In this document: positions 11,422 through 25,318 of the stretch, piece by piece
Position numbering within the stretch: position 1 is the stretch's first letter
How the letters are laid out: each line of letters starts with the position of its first letter
Assembly: GCA_030549495.1 (NCBI GenBank)
Contig: JAUIRK010000141.1
Location: 1 to 64,000 of the forward strand
Length of the DNA: 64,000 nt
Direction: 5' to 3'
Origin: Nectonema munidae
Taxonomy: Eukaryota; Nematomorpha; Nectonematoida; Nectonematidae
Notes under the pieces: generated by a model
What the model was told of the DNA's origin: nothing
What the model saw: the letters and a program-made list of their open reading frames with translations, nothing else
The model's database searches: none
Translations under genes and position numbers: made by a program

Positions 11422-14400
11422 ATGAAGGCACAAACAGGGGACACCTAAACACATGCAGGCACAAATGGAGCAATTAAACAGATTCAGTCACAAAAAGGTT
11501 GCACTTTAACACAAACAAGCACCAACAGGGGGCACTCAAACACAGGCAGGCACAAACAAGGAGCACTCAAACAGGGAGAACCCAACACACGCAGGCACAA
11601 ACAGGGTTGACTTAAACACAGGGAGCACTTAAACAGAGACAGGCAAAAAAAGGGAGCACTTTAATACAGGCAAACACAAGCAGGCATAAACAGGAGGCAC
11701 TCAAACATTGGGCACTATAACACAGGCAGACACAAACAAGGAGCACTCAAACACAGGCAGGCTCAAAAAGGGAGCACTCGACACAGGCAGGCACAAACAG
11801 GGTGGACTTAACCACATGCAAACACTTAAACAGATTTAGGCACAAAAAGGCAACACTTAAACACAGGCAAGTCCCAACAGAGGGCACTCAAACACAGTCA
11901 GGAACAACAACGAGCACTCTATCAACAGGGAGCACCCAAACACTGTCAGGCACAAACAAGGAGCACTTAAACAATAGTCAAGCAGAAACAAGGAGCACTT
12001 AAACACAGGCAGGCACTCAAACAGGGGAACCCAACACACGCAGGCACAAATAGGGTTGATTTAAACACATTCAGGCACAAACAGGGAGCACTTAAACAGA
12101 GACCGGCACAAAAAAGGAGCACTTTAACACAGGCAAGCACCAACAAGGGGCATTCAAAGACAGGAAGGCACAAGCAGGCAAAAACAAGAGGGACTCAAAC
12201 ATGGGACACTATAACACAGGCATACACAAATAAGGAGCACTCAAACACAGGCAGGTTCAAACAGGGAGCACTCAAACACGCATGCACCAACAGGGAGCAC
12301 TCAAACACAGGGAGGATTTAAACACAGGCAGGCACAAACAGGGAAAACTTAAACACATGCAAGCACAAACAGATATCACTTAAACAGATTCAGGCAGAAA
12401 AAGGGAAGGCAGACACAAACAAGGAGCACTCAAACATGGTTGACTTAAACACAGAGACGAAAAAGGCAGCACTTTAACACAGGCAAGCACAAACAGGGGG
12501 CATCAAAAACAAGCAGGCATAAATAGGAGGCACTCAAACATGGGCACTATAACACAGGCTGACACAAACAAGGAGCACTCAAACACAGGCAGGCTCAAAA
12601 AGGGAGTGCTCAAACACAGTCAGGCACTAAGAGGGAGGACTTAAACACAGGCTGGCACAAACAGGGAAAACTTAAACACATGCAGGCACAAACAGGTAGC
12701 ACTTAAACAGATTCAGGCAGAAAAAGGGAGCACTTTAAAACAGGTAAACACCTACAGGGGCCACACAAACACGAACGCACAAACAAGGAGGACACAAACA
12801 CAGGCAAGCACAAACAGAAGGCACTCAAACACAGGCAGGCACAAATATGGGGCACTCAAGCACGGACAGACACAGACAGGGAGCACTCAAACAACAGGAG
12901 GCACTCAAACAAGCGGGCACAAACATGGGGCACTATAACACAGGCAGACACAAACAAGGAGCACTCAAACACAGGGAGCACTCAAACACAGCCAGGCGCA
13001 ACAAACACAGGCAGGAACAACAACGAGCACTCTATCAACAGGGAGCACCCAAACACAGGCAGGCACAGGAGCACTTAAACAATAGTCAAGCAGAAACAAG
13101 GGGCACTTAAACACAGTCAGGCACTCAAACAGGGGAACCCAACACACGCAGACACAAATAGGGTTAAGGCAGGAACAAACAACGAGAACTCTATCAACAG
13201 GGAGCACCCAAACACAGGTAGGCACAAACAAGGAGCACTTAAACACAGGTAGGACTTAAACAATAGTCAAACAGAAACAAAGAGCACTTAAACACAGGCA
13301 GGCACTCAAACAGGGAGAACCCAACACACGCAGGCACAAATAGGGTTGACTTAAACACAGGCAGGCACAAACAAGGAGCACTTAAACAGAGACAGGCACA
13401 AAAAGGGACACTTTAACACAGGCAAACACCAACAAGGGGCATTCTATCACAAGCAGGCATAAACAGGAGGCACTCAAACATGGGGCACTATAACACAGCC
13501 AGACACAAACAAGGAGCGCTCAAACACAGGCAGGCTCAAAAAGGGAGCACTCAAACACAGCGAGCACCCGACACAGGCAGGCACAAACCGGGTGGACTTA
13601 ACCACATGCAAGCACTTAAACAGATTTAGGCACAAAAAAGAACACTTAAACAGAGGCAAGTATCAACAGAGGGCACTCAAACACAGGCAGGAACAACAAC
13701 GAACACTCTATCAACAGGGAGCACCCAAACACAGGCAGGCACAAACAAGGAGCACTTAAACACAGATAGGACTTAAACAATACTCAAGCAGAAACAAGGA
13801 GCACTTAAACACAAGCAGGCACTCAAACAGGGGAACACAAACACGGAGCACTCAAACGCAGACAGTTTCGAACAAGGGCTCAAACAGGGAAAACCCAACA
13901 CACGCAGGTACAAACAGGGTGGACTTAAACACAGGCAGGCACAAACAGGGAGCACTTAAACCGATTCAGGCTCAAAAAGGGAGTACTTTAACACAGGCAA
14001 GCATCAACAAGGGGCATTCAAACACAGGAAGGCACAAGCAGGCAAAAACAAGAGGGACTATAACACAGGCAGACACAAATAAGGAGCACTCAAACACAGG
14101 CAGGTTCAAACAGGGAGAACTCAAACACAGGCAGGCACACACAGGGAAAACTTAAACACATGCAAGCACAAACAGGTAGCACTTAAACAGATTCAGGCAG
14201 AAAAAGGGAGCACTTTAAAATAGGTAAAGACCTACAGGGGCCACACAAACACAGGAACGCACAAACAAGGAACGCACAAACAAGGAACACACAAACACAG
14301 TCAGACACAAACAGAAGGCACTCAAACACAGGCAGGCACAAATAATGGGCACACGAGCACAGACAGACACAAACAGGGAGCACTCAAACAACAGGATGCA

Positions 14401-16406
14401 TTCAAAGAGAGGCAGGCACAAACATGTGGCACTATAACACAGCAGACACAAACAAGGAGCACTCAAACACAGGAAGGCTCAAACAGGGTGCACTCAAACA
14501 CAGGCAGGCACAAACAGGGTTGACTTAAACACAGGCAGGCGCAAAAAGGGAGCACATTAACACAGGCAAGCACCAACAGGGGGCATTCAAAAACAAGTAG
14601 GCATAAACAGGAGGCACTCAAACATCGGGCACTATAACACAGGCAGACACAAACAAGGAGCACTCAAACACAAGCAGACTCAAGGGAGCACTCAAACACA
14701 TGCATGCACTAACAGGGAGGAATTAAACACAGGCTGGCACAAACAGGGAACACTTAAACACATGCAAGCTCAAACTGGGAACACTTAAACAGATTCAGGC
14801 ACAAAAAGGGAGCACTTTAACACAGGCAAGCACCAACAGAGGGCATTCAAACACAGGGAGGCACAAACAGAAAGCACATACAGGCAAAAACAGGGAGCAC
14901 TCAAACACTGTCAGGAACAAACGACGAGCACTCAATCAACAGGAAGCACCCAAACACGGTCAGGCACAAACAAGGAGCACTTAAACACAGGTAGGACTTA
15001 AACAATAAGCAGGCAGAAACAGGGAGCACTTAAACACAGGCAGGCACTCAAATAGGGAGAACCCAACATACGCAAGCACAAACAAGGTGGAATTAAACGC
15101 AGGCAGGCAAATTGCGAGCACTTAGACACAGGCAGGCGCAAACAGGTAACACTCAAACGCAGGCAGTTACAAACAGAGCACTCAAACACAGGCATTAACA
15201 AACAACGAGCACTAAATCAGCAGGGAGCATCTAAACACAGTCAGACGCAAACAATGAGGATAAGGAAGGAAGGGAGCACTTAAACACAGGCAGGAACTCA
15301 AACACAGCGAGCATCCGCGACACAGGCAGGCACTAACAGTGTGGACTTAACCACATGCAAGCACTTAAACAGAGACAGGCACAAAAAGGTAGCACTTTAA
15401 CACAGGCAAACACCAACAGGGGGCATTCAAACACAAGCACGTATAAACAGGAGGCACTCAAACATGGGGCACTATAACACAGGCAGACACAAACAAGGAG
15501 CACTCAAACACATGCAGTCTCAAAAAGGGAGCACCCAAACACAGGTAAGCACAAACAGAGAGGACTTAAACACAGGCTGGCACAAACAGGGAACACTTAA
15601 ACACATGCAAGCTCAAACAGGGAGCACTTAAATAGATTCAGCACAAAAAGGGAACACTTTAACACAGGCAAGCACCAACAGAGGGCATTCAAACACAGGG
15701 AGGCACAAACAGAAAGCACATACAGGCAAAAACAGGGAGCACTCAAACACTGTCAGGAACAAACGACGAGCACTCAATCAACAGGAAGCACCCAAACACG
15801 GTCAGGCCCAAACAAGGAGCACTTAAACACAGGTAGGACTTAAACAATAAGCAGGCAGAAACAGGGAGCACTTAAACACAGGCAAGCTCAACCAGGGAGA
15901 ACCCAACATACGCAAGCACAATCAAGGTAGAATTAAACATAGGCAGGCACAAACAGGTAGGACTTAAACAGAGACAGGCACAAAAAGGGACCACTTTAAC
16001 ACACGTAAGCACCAACAGAGGGCAATCAAACACAAGAAGGCAAAAACAGGAGGCACTCAAACATGGGGCACTATAACACAGGCAAACACAAACAAGTAGC
16101 ACTCAAACACAGGTAGGCTCAAACAGGGAGCATACATAGGGAAAACTTAAACATAATGAGGCACAAACAAGGGAAACTTAAACACATGTAAGCACAAACA
16201 GGGAGCACTTAAATAGATTCAGTCACAAAAAGGGAGCACTTTAACACAGGCAAGCACCAACAGAGGGCACTCAAACACAGGAAGGCACAAACAGGGAACA
16301 CCCAAACACAGGAAGGCATAAACAAGGAGCACAAGCACAGATAGGACTTAAATAATAGGCAAGCAGAAAAAGGGGGCACTTAAACACAGGCAGGCACAGT
16401 CAGAGA
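11422..16406. repeat. satellite block III
   Basis: About 5.0 kb of satellite between cores 2 and 3. The first several hundred bases closely match the start of block II and the last several hundred match its end. Length differences sit in the middle, as expected if copy number changes by unequal exchange inside the block. Confidence 0.85.
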
Positions 16407-17577
16407 GGGGCGGTGAAAAATAGGGAATTTAAAAGGGGTGAATAGCCCTTACAAGGGGGAGAACAAAAGAAATAAACGGGATTTCAAGGGGGTTAAAAAG
16501 TCTTTCAATTGTTTATGCCCATCCATAGCCACTAAATGCCAGTTCAAACCTTATAGTTTGAACCCCAAAGTGGAATTTGTGAGGTTTCAATCACCGAAAC
16601 CTGTCTATGTGATAATGATCAATTACAAGAGAACTTACAATTTCTAGTAATATATATTTTAATTCATATTTTGAATAAAGAGCATTGTTAAAAACAAAAG
16701 AGAATGAAATATGCTTTTTAATTTTAAAAAAATTAAAATTTTACTAAATATTTTTGAAAAATTGAAATATATTTTAAATATTTTATAAATTTGTTCGCAT
16801 GGACATTTTTGACATCGACTTAACAAAAATAAAGGACAAATTTTCACTTTTCAAATCTCAAGGCTTTACTTTTGCAACTTATTTTATACCTACCCTTCTC
16901 AAGAATTTTTTGATTAAAAAGAAAGAAAGAAATTCTTGAAAAAGACCCTTCTCAAGCTTTAATTGGTCTTGAGTGTGCTCAACTACTGAATACTACTGTA
17001 ATTTTTTATTCTAAATTCCAATAAATTCTTTCTTTCTTTCAAGAAAGATAATTAGTTTGTTTGTTACTATTTTAAATTTATATTTTTTAATAAAACAGGT
17101 TTCTTGTTTTTATTTTATTAGTATTAATATTCTGATTTCTATAAAAGATAATCGCTATAGATAATTTTTAAATATGTAAGGTGTTAATAATAGTCTAATT
17201 TCTTTAAACTAAGTTATTTAGTTAAAAATTTTTTTCTTGATTGTATTACTTTAAAAGATTTCATTAGATTTGTACAAATTTATTTTTAATTTAAATAAAC
17301 ACATCTATCTACTTTTGATTAAGATTTTATATAGTTAACGATAAATTATTCTCATATTTTATTTTATATTGTCCACTAATTTGGATGATAATCTAATTTC
17401 CTAATTCATTTATTATGTAAATTATCATATCTTTGCATGTAAAATTGATCTTTATATCTACTAATGATCCTTCTGTGGGATATCAATAATTATTAGGTGT
17501 ACCAATAATGTTTACAGTGGTAACAATTTACGGGAGGTACCCATCATCTTTTCAGTACGAATAATCTTTGAATAAAC
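16407..17577. repeat. A+T-rich core copy 3
   Basis: A full-length core. It retains both left-end hairpins and the TTCTTTCTTTCAAGAAAG inverted motif. Compared with copies 1 and 2 it lacks a short TTTAATTATTAAG segment near 17250. High identity to copies 1 and 2 points to recent amplification or homogenisation. Confidence 0.85.
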
Positions 17578-20500
17578 ATGAAGGCACAAACAGGGGACAC
17601 ATAAACACATGCAGGCACAAATGGGGCAATTAAACAGATTCAGTCACAAAAAGGTTGCACTTTAACACAAACAAGCACCAACAGGGGGCACTCAAACACA
17701 GGCAGGCACAAACAAGGAGCACTTAAACACAGGGAGAACCCAACACACGCAGGCACAAACAGGGTTGACTTAAACACAGGCAGGCAAAAAAAGGGAGCAC
17801 TTTAATACAGGCAAACACAAGCAGGCATAAACAGGAGGCACTCAAACATGGGGCACTATAACACAGGCAGACACAAACAAGGAGCACTCAAACACAGGCA
17901 GGCTCAAAAAGGGAGGATTTAAACACAGGCAGGCATAAACAGGGAAAACTTAAACACATGCAAGCACAAACAGATAGCACTTTAACAGATTCAGGCAGAA
18001 AAAGGGAAGGCAGACACAAACAAGGAGCACTCAAACAGGGTTGACTTAAACACAGAGACGCAAAAAGGGAGCACTTTAACACAGGCAAGCACAAACAGGG
18101 AGCATCAAAAACAAGCAGGCATAAATAGGAGGCACTCAAACATGGGGCACTATAACACAGGCAGACACAAACAAGGAGCACTCAAACACAGGCAGGCTCA
18201 AAAAGGGAGCGCTCAAACACAGTCAGGCACTAAGAGGGAGGACTTAAACACAGGCTGGCACAAACAGGGAAAACTTAAACACAAACAGGTAGCACTTAAA
18301 CAGATTCAGGCAGAAAAAGGGAGCACTTTAAAACAGGTAAACACCTACAGGGGCCACACTAACACGAACGCACAAACAAGGAGGACACAAACACAGGCAG
18401 GCACAAATATGGGGCACTCAAGCACGGATAGACACAGACAGGGAGCACTCAAACAACAGGAGGCACTCAAACAGGCGGGCACAAACATGGGGCACTATAA
18501 CACAGGCAGACACAAACAAGGAGCACTCAAACACAGGAAGGCTCAAACAGGGAGCACTCAAACACAGCCAGGCGCAACAAACACAGGCAGGAACAACAAC
18601 GAGCACTCTATCAACAGGGAGGGAGCACTTAAACAATAGTCAAGCAGAAACAAGGGGCACTTAAACACAGTCAGGCACTCAAACAGGGGAACCCAACACA
18701 CGCAGACACAAATAGGGTTGACTTAAACACAAACAGGGAGCACTTAAACAGAGACAGGCACAAAAAAGGAGCACTATAACACAGGCAGGAACAAACAACG
18801 AGAACTCTATCAACAGGGAGCACCCAAACACAGGTAGGCACAAACAAGGAGCACTTAAACACAGGTAGGACTTAAACAATAGTCAAGCAGAAACAAAGAG
18901 CACTTAAACACAGGCAGGCACTCAAACAGGGAGAACCCAACACACGCAGGCACAAATAGGGTTGATTTAAACACAAGCAGGCACAAACAAGGAGCACTTA
19001 AACAGAGACAGGCACAAAAAGGGACACTTTAACACAGGCAAACACTAACAAGGGGCATTCTATCACAAGCAGGCATAAACAGGAGGCACTCAAACATGGG
19101 GCACTATAACACAGCCAGACACAAACAAGGAGCGCTCAAACACAGGCAGGCTCAAAAAAGGAGCACTCAAACACAGCGAGCACCCGACACAGGCAGGCAC
19201 AAACAGGGTGGACTTAACCACATGCAAGCACTTAAACAGATTTAGGCAAAAAAAGAACACTTAAACACAGGTAAGTATCAACAGAGGGCACTCAAACACA
19301 CACAAGCAAAATAGGGAGCACTCAAACACAGGCAGGAACAACAACAAGCACTCTATCAACAGGGAGCACCCAAACACAGGCAGGCACAAACAAGGAGCAC
19401 TTAAACACAGATAGGACTTAAACAATAGTCAAGCAGAAACAAGGAGCACTTAAACACAAGCAGGCACTCAAACAGGGGAACACAAACACGGAGCACTCAA
19501 ACGCAGACAGTTTCGAACAAGGGCTCAAACAGGGAAAACCCAACACACGCAGGTACAAACAGGGTGGACTTAAACACAGGCAGGCACAAACAGGGAGCAC
19601 TTAAACCGATTCAGGCTCAAAAAGGGAGTACTTTAACACAGGCAAGCATCAACAAGGGGCATTCAAACACAGGAAGGCACAAGCAGGCAAAAACAAGAGG
19701 GACTCAAACAGGGGGACTATAACACAGGCAGACACAAATAAGGAGCACTCAAACACAGGCAGGTTCAAACAGGGAGAACTCAAACACAGGCAGGCACAAA
19801 CAGGGAGCACTCAAACACAGGCAGGCACAAACAGGGAGCACTCAAACACAGGTAGGCACAAACAGGGAGGATTTAAACACAGGCAGGCACACACAGGGAA
19901 AACTTAAACACATGCAAGCACAAACAGGTAGCACTTAAACAGATTTAGGCAGAAAAAGGGAGCACTTTAAAATAGGTAAACACCTACAGGGGCCACACAA
20001 ACACGAACGCACAAACAAGGAACACACAAACAAGGAACACCCAAACACAGTCAGGCACAAACAGAAGTCACTCAAACACACGCAGGCACAAATAATGGGC
20101 ACTCGAGCACAGACAGACACAAACAGGGAGCACTCAAACAACAGGATGCATTCAAAGAGAGGCAGGCACAAACATGTGGCACTATAACACAGCAGACACA
20201 AACAAGGAGCACTCAAACACAGGCAGGCTCAAGGGAGCACTCAAACACACGCATGCACTAACAGGGAGGAATTAAACACAGGCATGCACAAACAGGGAGC
20301 ACTCAAACACAACCAGGCACAAACAGGGAGGATTTAAACACAGGCAGGCACAAACAGGGAAAAATAAAAACACATGCAAGCACAAAGAGGTAGAACTTAA
20401 ACAGATTCAGGCAGAAAAAGGGAAGGCAGACACAAACAAGGAGCACTCAAACACTGGAAGGCTCACACAGGGAGCACTCAAACACAGGCAGGCACAAACA

Positions 20501-23500
20501 GGGTTGACTTAAACACAGAGGCGCAAAAAGGGAGCATTTTAACACAGGCAAGCACCAACAGGGCGCATCAAAAACAAGCAGGCATAAACAGGAGGCACTC
20601 AAACATGGGGCACTATAACACAGGCAGACACAAATAAGGAGCACTCAAACACAGGCAGGCTCAAAAAGGGAGCACTCAAACACAGGCAAGGGAGGACTTA
20701 AACACAAGCTGGCACAAACAGGGAACACTTAAACACATGCAAGCTCAAACAGGGAGCACTTAAACAGATTCAGAAACAAAAAGGGAGCATTTTAACACAG
20801 GCAAGCATCAACAGAGGGCACTCAAACACAGGAAAGAACAAAGAGGAAGCACATACAGGCAAAAACAGGGAGCACTCAAACACTGTCAGGAACAAACGAC
20901 GAGCACTCAATCAACAGGAAGCACCCAAACACGGTCAGGCACAAACAAGGAGCACTTATACACAGGTAGTACTTAAACAATAAGCAGGCAGAAACAGGGA
21001 GCACTTAAACACAGGCAGGCACTCAAATAGGGAGAACCCAACATACGCAAGCACAAACAAGGTGGAATTAAACGCAGGCAGGCACAAACAGCGAGCACTT
21101 AGACACAGACAGGCGCTAACAGGTAACACTCAAACACAGGCAGTTACAAACAGAGCACTCAAACACAGGCATTAACAAACAACGAGCACTAAATCAACAG
21201 GGAGCAACCAAACACAGTCAGACGCAAACAACGAGGATAAGAAAAGAAGGGAGCACTTAAACACAGGCAGGAACTCAAACACAGCGAGCACCCGCGACAC
21301 AGGCAGGCACGAACAGTGTGGACTTAACCACATGCAAGCACTTAAACAGAGACAGGCACAAAAAGGGACCACTTTAACACAGGCAAACACCAACAGGGGG
21401 CATTCAAACACAAGCAGGCATAAACAGAAGGCACTCAAACATGGGGCACTATAACACAGGCAGACACAAACAAGGAGCACTCAAACACATGCAGTCTCAA
21501 AAAGGGAGCACTCAAACACAGGTAGGCACAAACAGAGAGGACTTAAACACATGCTGGCACAAACAGAGAGGACTTAAACACATGCAAACTCAAACAGGGA
21601 GCACTTAAACAGATTCAGCACAAAAAGGGAACACTTTAACACAGGCAAGTACCAACAGAGGACACTCAAACACATGAAGCACATACAGGCAAAAACAGGT
21701 AGCACTCAATCAAAGGCAGGAACAAACGACGAGCACTCAATCAACAGGGAGCACCCAAACACGGTCAGGCACAAACAAGGGGCACTTAAACACAGGTAGG
21801 ACTTAAACAATAAGCAAGAAGAAACAGGGACCACTTAAACACAGGCAGGCATTCAAATAGGGAGAACCCAACATACGCAAGCACAAACAAGGTGGAAATA
21901 AACACAGGCAGGCACAAACAGCGAGCACTTAGACATAGGCAGGCGCAAACAGGTAACACTCAAACGCAGGCAATTACAAACAGAGAGCACTCAAACACAG
22001 GCATTAACAAACAACGAGCACTAAATCAACAGGGAGCATCCAAACACAGTCAGACACAAATAACGAGGGCAAGGAGAAAAGGGAGCACTTAAACACAGAC
22101 AGGCACTCAAACACAGCGAGCACCCGCCACAGGCAGGCACAAACAGGGTGGACTTAACCACATGCAAGCACTTAAACAGATTTAAGCACAAAAAGGGAAC
22201 ACTTAAACACAGGCAAGTACTAACAGAAGGCACTCAAACACACACAGGCAAAATAGGCAGCACTCAAATACAGGCAAAATAGGGAGCACTCAAACACAGG
22301 CAGGAACAAACAACGAGCACTCTATCAACAGGGAGCACTCAAACATAGGCAGGCACAAACAAGGAGCACTTAAACACAGGTAAGACCTAAACAATAGTCA
22401 AGGAGAAACAAGGAGCACTTAAACACAGTCACGCACTCAAACAGGGGAACCCAACACACGCTGGCACAAATAGGGTTGACTTAAACACAAACAGGGAGCA
22501 CTTAAACAGAGACAGGCACAAAAAGGGAGCACTATAACACAGGCAGGAACAAACAACGAGAACTCTATCAACAGGGAGCACCCAAACACAGGTAGGCACA
22601 AACAAGGAGCACTTAAACACAGGTAGGACTTAAACAATAGTCAAGCAGAAACAAAGAGCACTTAAACACAGGCAGGCACTCAAACAGGGAGAACCCAACA
22701 CACGCAGGCACAAATAGGGTTGACTTAAACACAGGCAGGCACAAACAAGGAGCACTTAAACAGAGAGAGGCACAAAAAGGGACACTTTAACACAGGCAAA
22801 CACCAACAAGGGGCATTCTATCACAAGCAGGCATAAACAGGAGGCACTCAAACATGGGGCACTATAACACAGCCAGACACAAAAAAGAGCGCTCAAACAC
22901 AGGCAGGCTCAAAAAGGGAGCACTCAAACACAGCGAGCACCCGACACAGGCAGGCACAAACAGGGTGGACTTAAAACACACACAAGCAAAATAGGGAGCA
23001 CTCAAACACAGGCAGGAACAACAACGAGCACTCTATCAACAGGGAGCACCCAAACACAGGCAGGCACAAACAAGGAGCACTTAAACACAGATAAGACTTA
23101 AACAATAGTCAAGCAGAAACAAGGAGCACTTAAATACAAGCAGGCACTCAAACAGGGGAACAAAAACACGGAGCACTCAAACGCAGACAGTTTCGAACAA
23201 GGGCTCAAACAGGGAAAACCCAACACACGCAGGTACAAACAGGGTGGACTTAAACACAGGCAGGCACAAACAGGGAGCACTTAAACCGATTCAGGCTCAA
23301 AAAGGGAGTAATTTAACACAGGCAAGCATCAACAAGGGGCATTCAAACACAGGAAGGCACAAGCAGGCAAAAACAAGAGGGACTCAAACAGGGGGACTAT
23401 AACACAGGCAGACACAAATAAGGAGCACTCAAACACAGGCAGGTTCAAACAGGGATAACTCAAACACAGGCAGGCATAAACAGGGAGCACTCAAACACAG

Positions 23501-24572
23501 GCAGGCACAAACAGGTAGCACTCAAACACAGGTAGGCACAAACAGGGAGGATTTAAACACAGGCAGGCACACACAGGGAAAACTTAAACACATGCAAGCA
23601 CAAACAGGTAGCACTTAAACAGATTCAGGCAGAAAAAGGGAGCACTTTAAAATAGGTAAACACCTACAGGGGCCACACAAACACGAACGCACAAACAAGG
23701 AACACACAAACACAGTCAGGCACAAACAGAAGGCACTCAAACACAGGCAGGCACAAATAATGGGCACTCGATCACAGACAGACACAAACAGGGAGCACTC
23801 AAACAACAGGATGCATTCAAAGAGAGGCAGGCACAAACATGTGGCACTATAACACAGCAGACACAAAGAAGGAGCACTCAAACACAGGAAGGCTCAAACA
23901 GGGTGTACTCAAACACAGGCAGGAACAAATGACGAGCACTCAATCAACAGGGATCACCCAAACACGGTTAGGCACAAACAAGGAGCACTTAAACACAGGT
24001 AGGAACTAAACAATAAGCAAGCAGAAACAGGGAGCACTTAAACACAGGCAAGCTCAAACAGGGAGAACCCAACATACGCAAGCACAATCAAGGTAGAATT
24101 AAACATAGGCAGGCACAAACAGGTAGCACTTAAACAGAGACAGGCACAAAAAGGGACCACTTTAACACACGTAAGCACCAACAGGGGGCAATCAAACACA
24201 AGAAGGCAAAAACAGGAGGCACTCAAACATAGGGCACTATAAAACAGGAAAACACAAACAAATAGCACTCAAACACAGGTAGGCACAAACAGGGAGCATA
24301 CATAGAGAAAACTTAAACATAATGAGGCACTAACAAGGGAAACTTAAACACATGCAAGCACAAACAGGGAGCACTTAAATAGATTCAGGCACAAAAAAGG
24401 AGCAATTTAAAACAGGCAAGAACCAACAGAGGGCACTCAAACACAGGAAGGCACAAACAGGGAACACCCAAACACAGGAAGGCATAAACAAGGAGCACAA
24501 GCACAGGTAGGACTTAAATAATAGGCAAGCAGAAAAAGGGGGCACTTAAACACAGGCAGGCACAGTCAGAGA
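17578..24572. repeat. satellite block IV (longest)
   Basis: About 7.0 kb of satellite, the largest block. It contains internal duplications of multi-unit cassettes: the cassette around 18640-19600 closely resembles 22400-23280, and 19600-20220 resembles 23280-23890. This indicates a second tier of repetition of several kilobases inside the block. Confidence 0.85.
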
Positions 24573-25318
24573 GAGGCGGTGAAAAATAGGGAATTTAAAA
24601 GGGGTGAATAGCCCTTACAAGGGGGAGAACAAAAGAAAAAAACGGGATTTCAAGGGGGTTAAAAAGTCTTTCAATTGTTTATGCCCATCCGTAGCCACTA
24701 AATGCCAATTTTTTATTCTAAATTGTACATTTTTTCCAATAAATTCTTTCTTTCTTTCAAGAAAGATAATTAGTTTGTTTGTTATTATTTTAAATTTATA
24801 TTTTTTAATAAAACAGGGTTCTTGTTTTTATTTTATTAGTATTAATATTCTGATTTCTATAAAAGATAATCGCTATAGATAATTTTTAAATATGTAAGGT
24901 GTTAATAATAGTCTATTTTCTTTAAACTAAGTTATTTAGTTAAAAATTTTTTTCTTGATTGTATTACTTTAAAATTTTAATTATTAAGTTTTAAAAGATT
25001 TCATTAGATTTGTACAAATTTATTTTTAATTTAAATAAACACATCTATCTAATTTTGATTAAGATTTTATATAGTTAACGATAAATTATTCTCATATTTT
25101 ATTTTATATTGTCCACTAATTTGGATGATAATCTAATTTCCTAATTCATTTATTATGTAAATTATCATATCTTTGCGTGTAAAATTGATCTTTATATCTA
25201 CTAATGATCATTCTGTGGGATATCAATAATTATTAGGTGTACCAATAATGTTTACAGTGGTAACAATTTACGGGAGTTACCCATCATCTTTTTAGTACAA
25301 ATAATCTTTGAATAAACA
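24573..25318. repeat. A+T-rich core copy 4, internally deleted
   Basis: The left end matches the other cores up to CACTAAATGCCA (about 24707). It then jumps to the part that follows the TAATTTTTTATTCTAAATT block in the other copies, losing roughly 450 bp, including both left-end hairpins. A short TGTACATTTTTT stretch is found only here, near 24725. The right end is intact. Confidence 0.85.
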
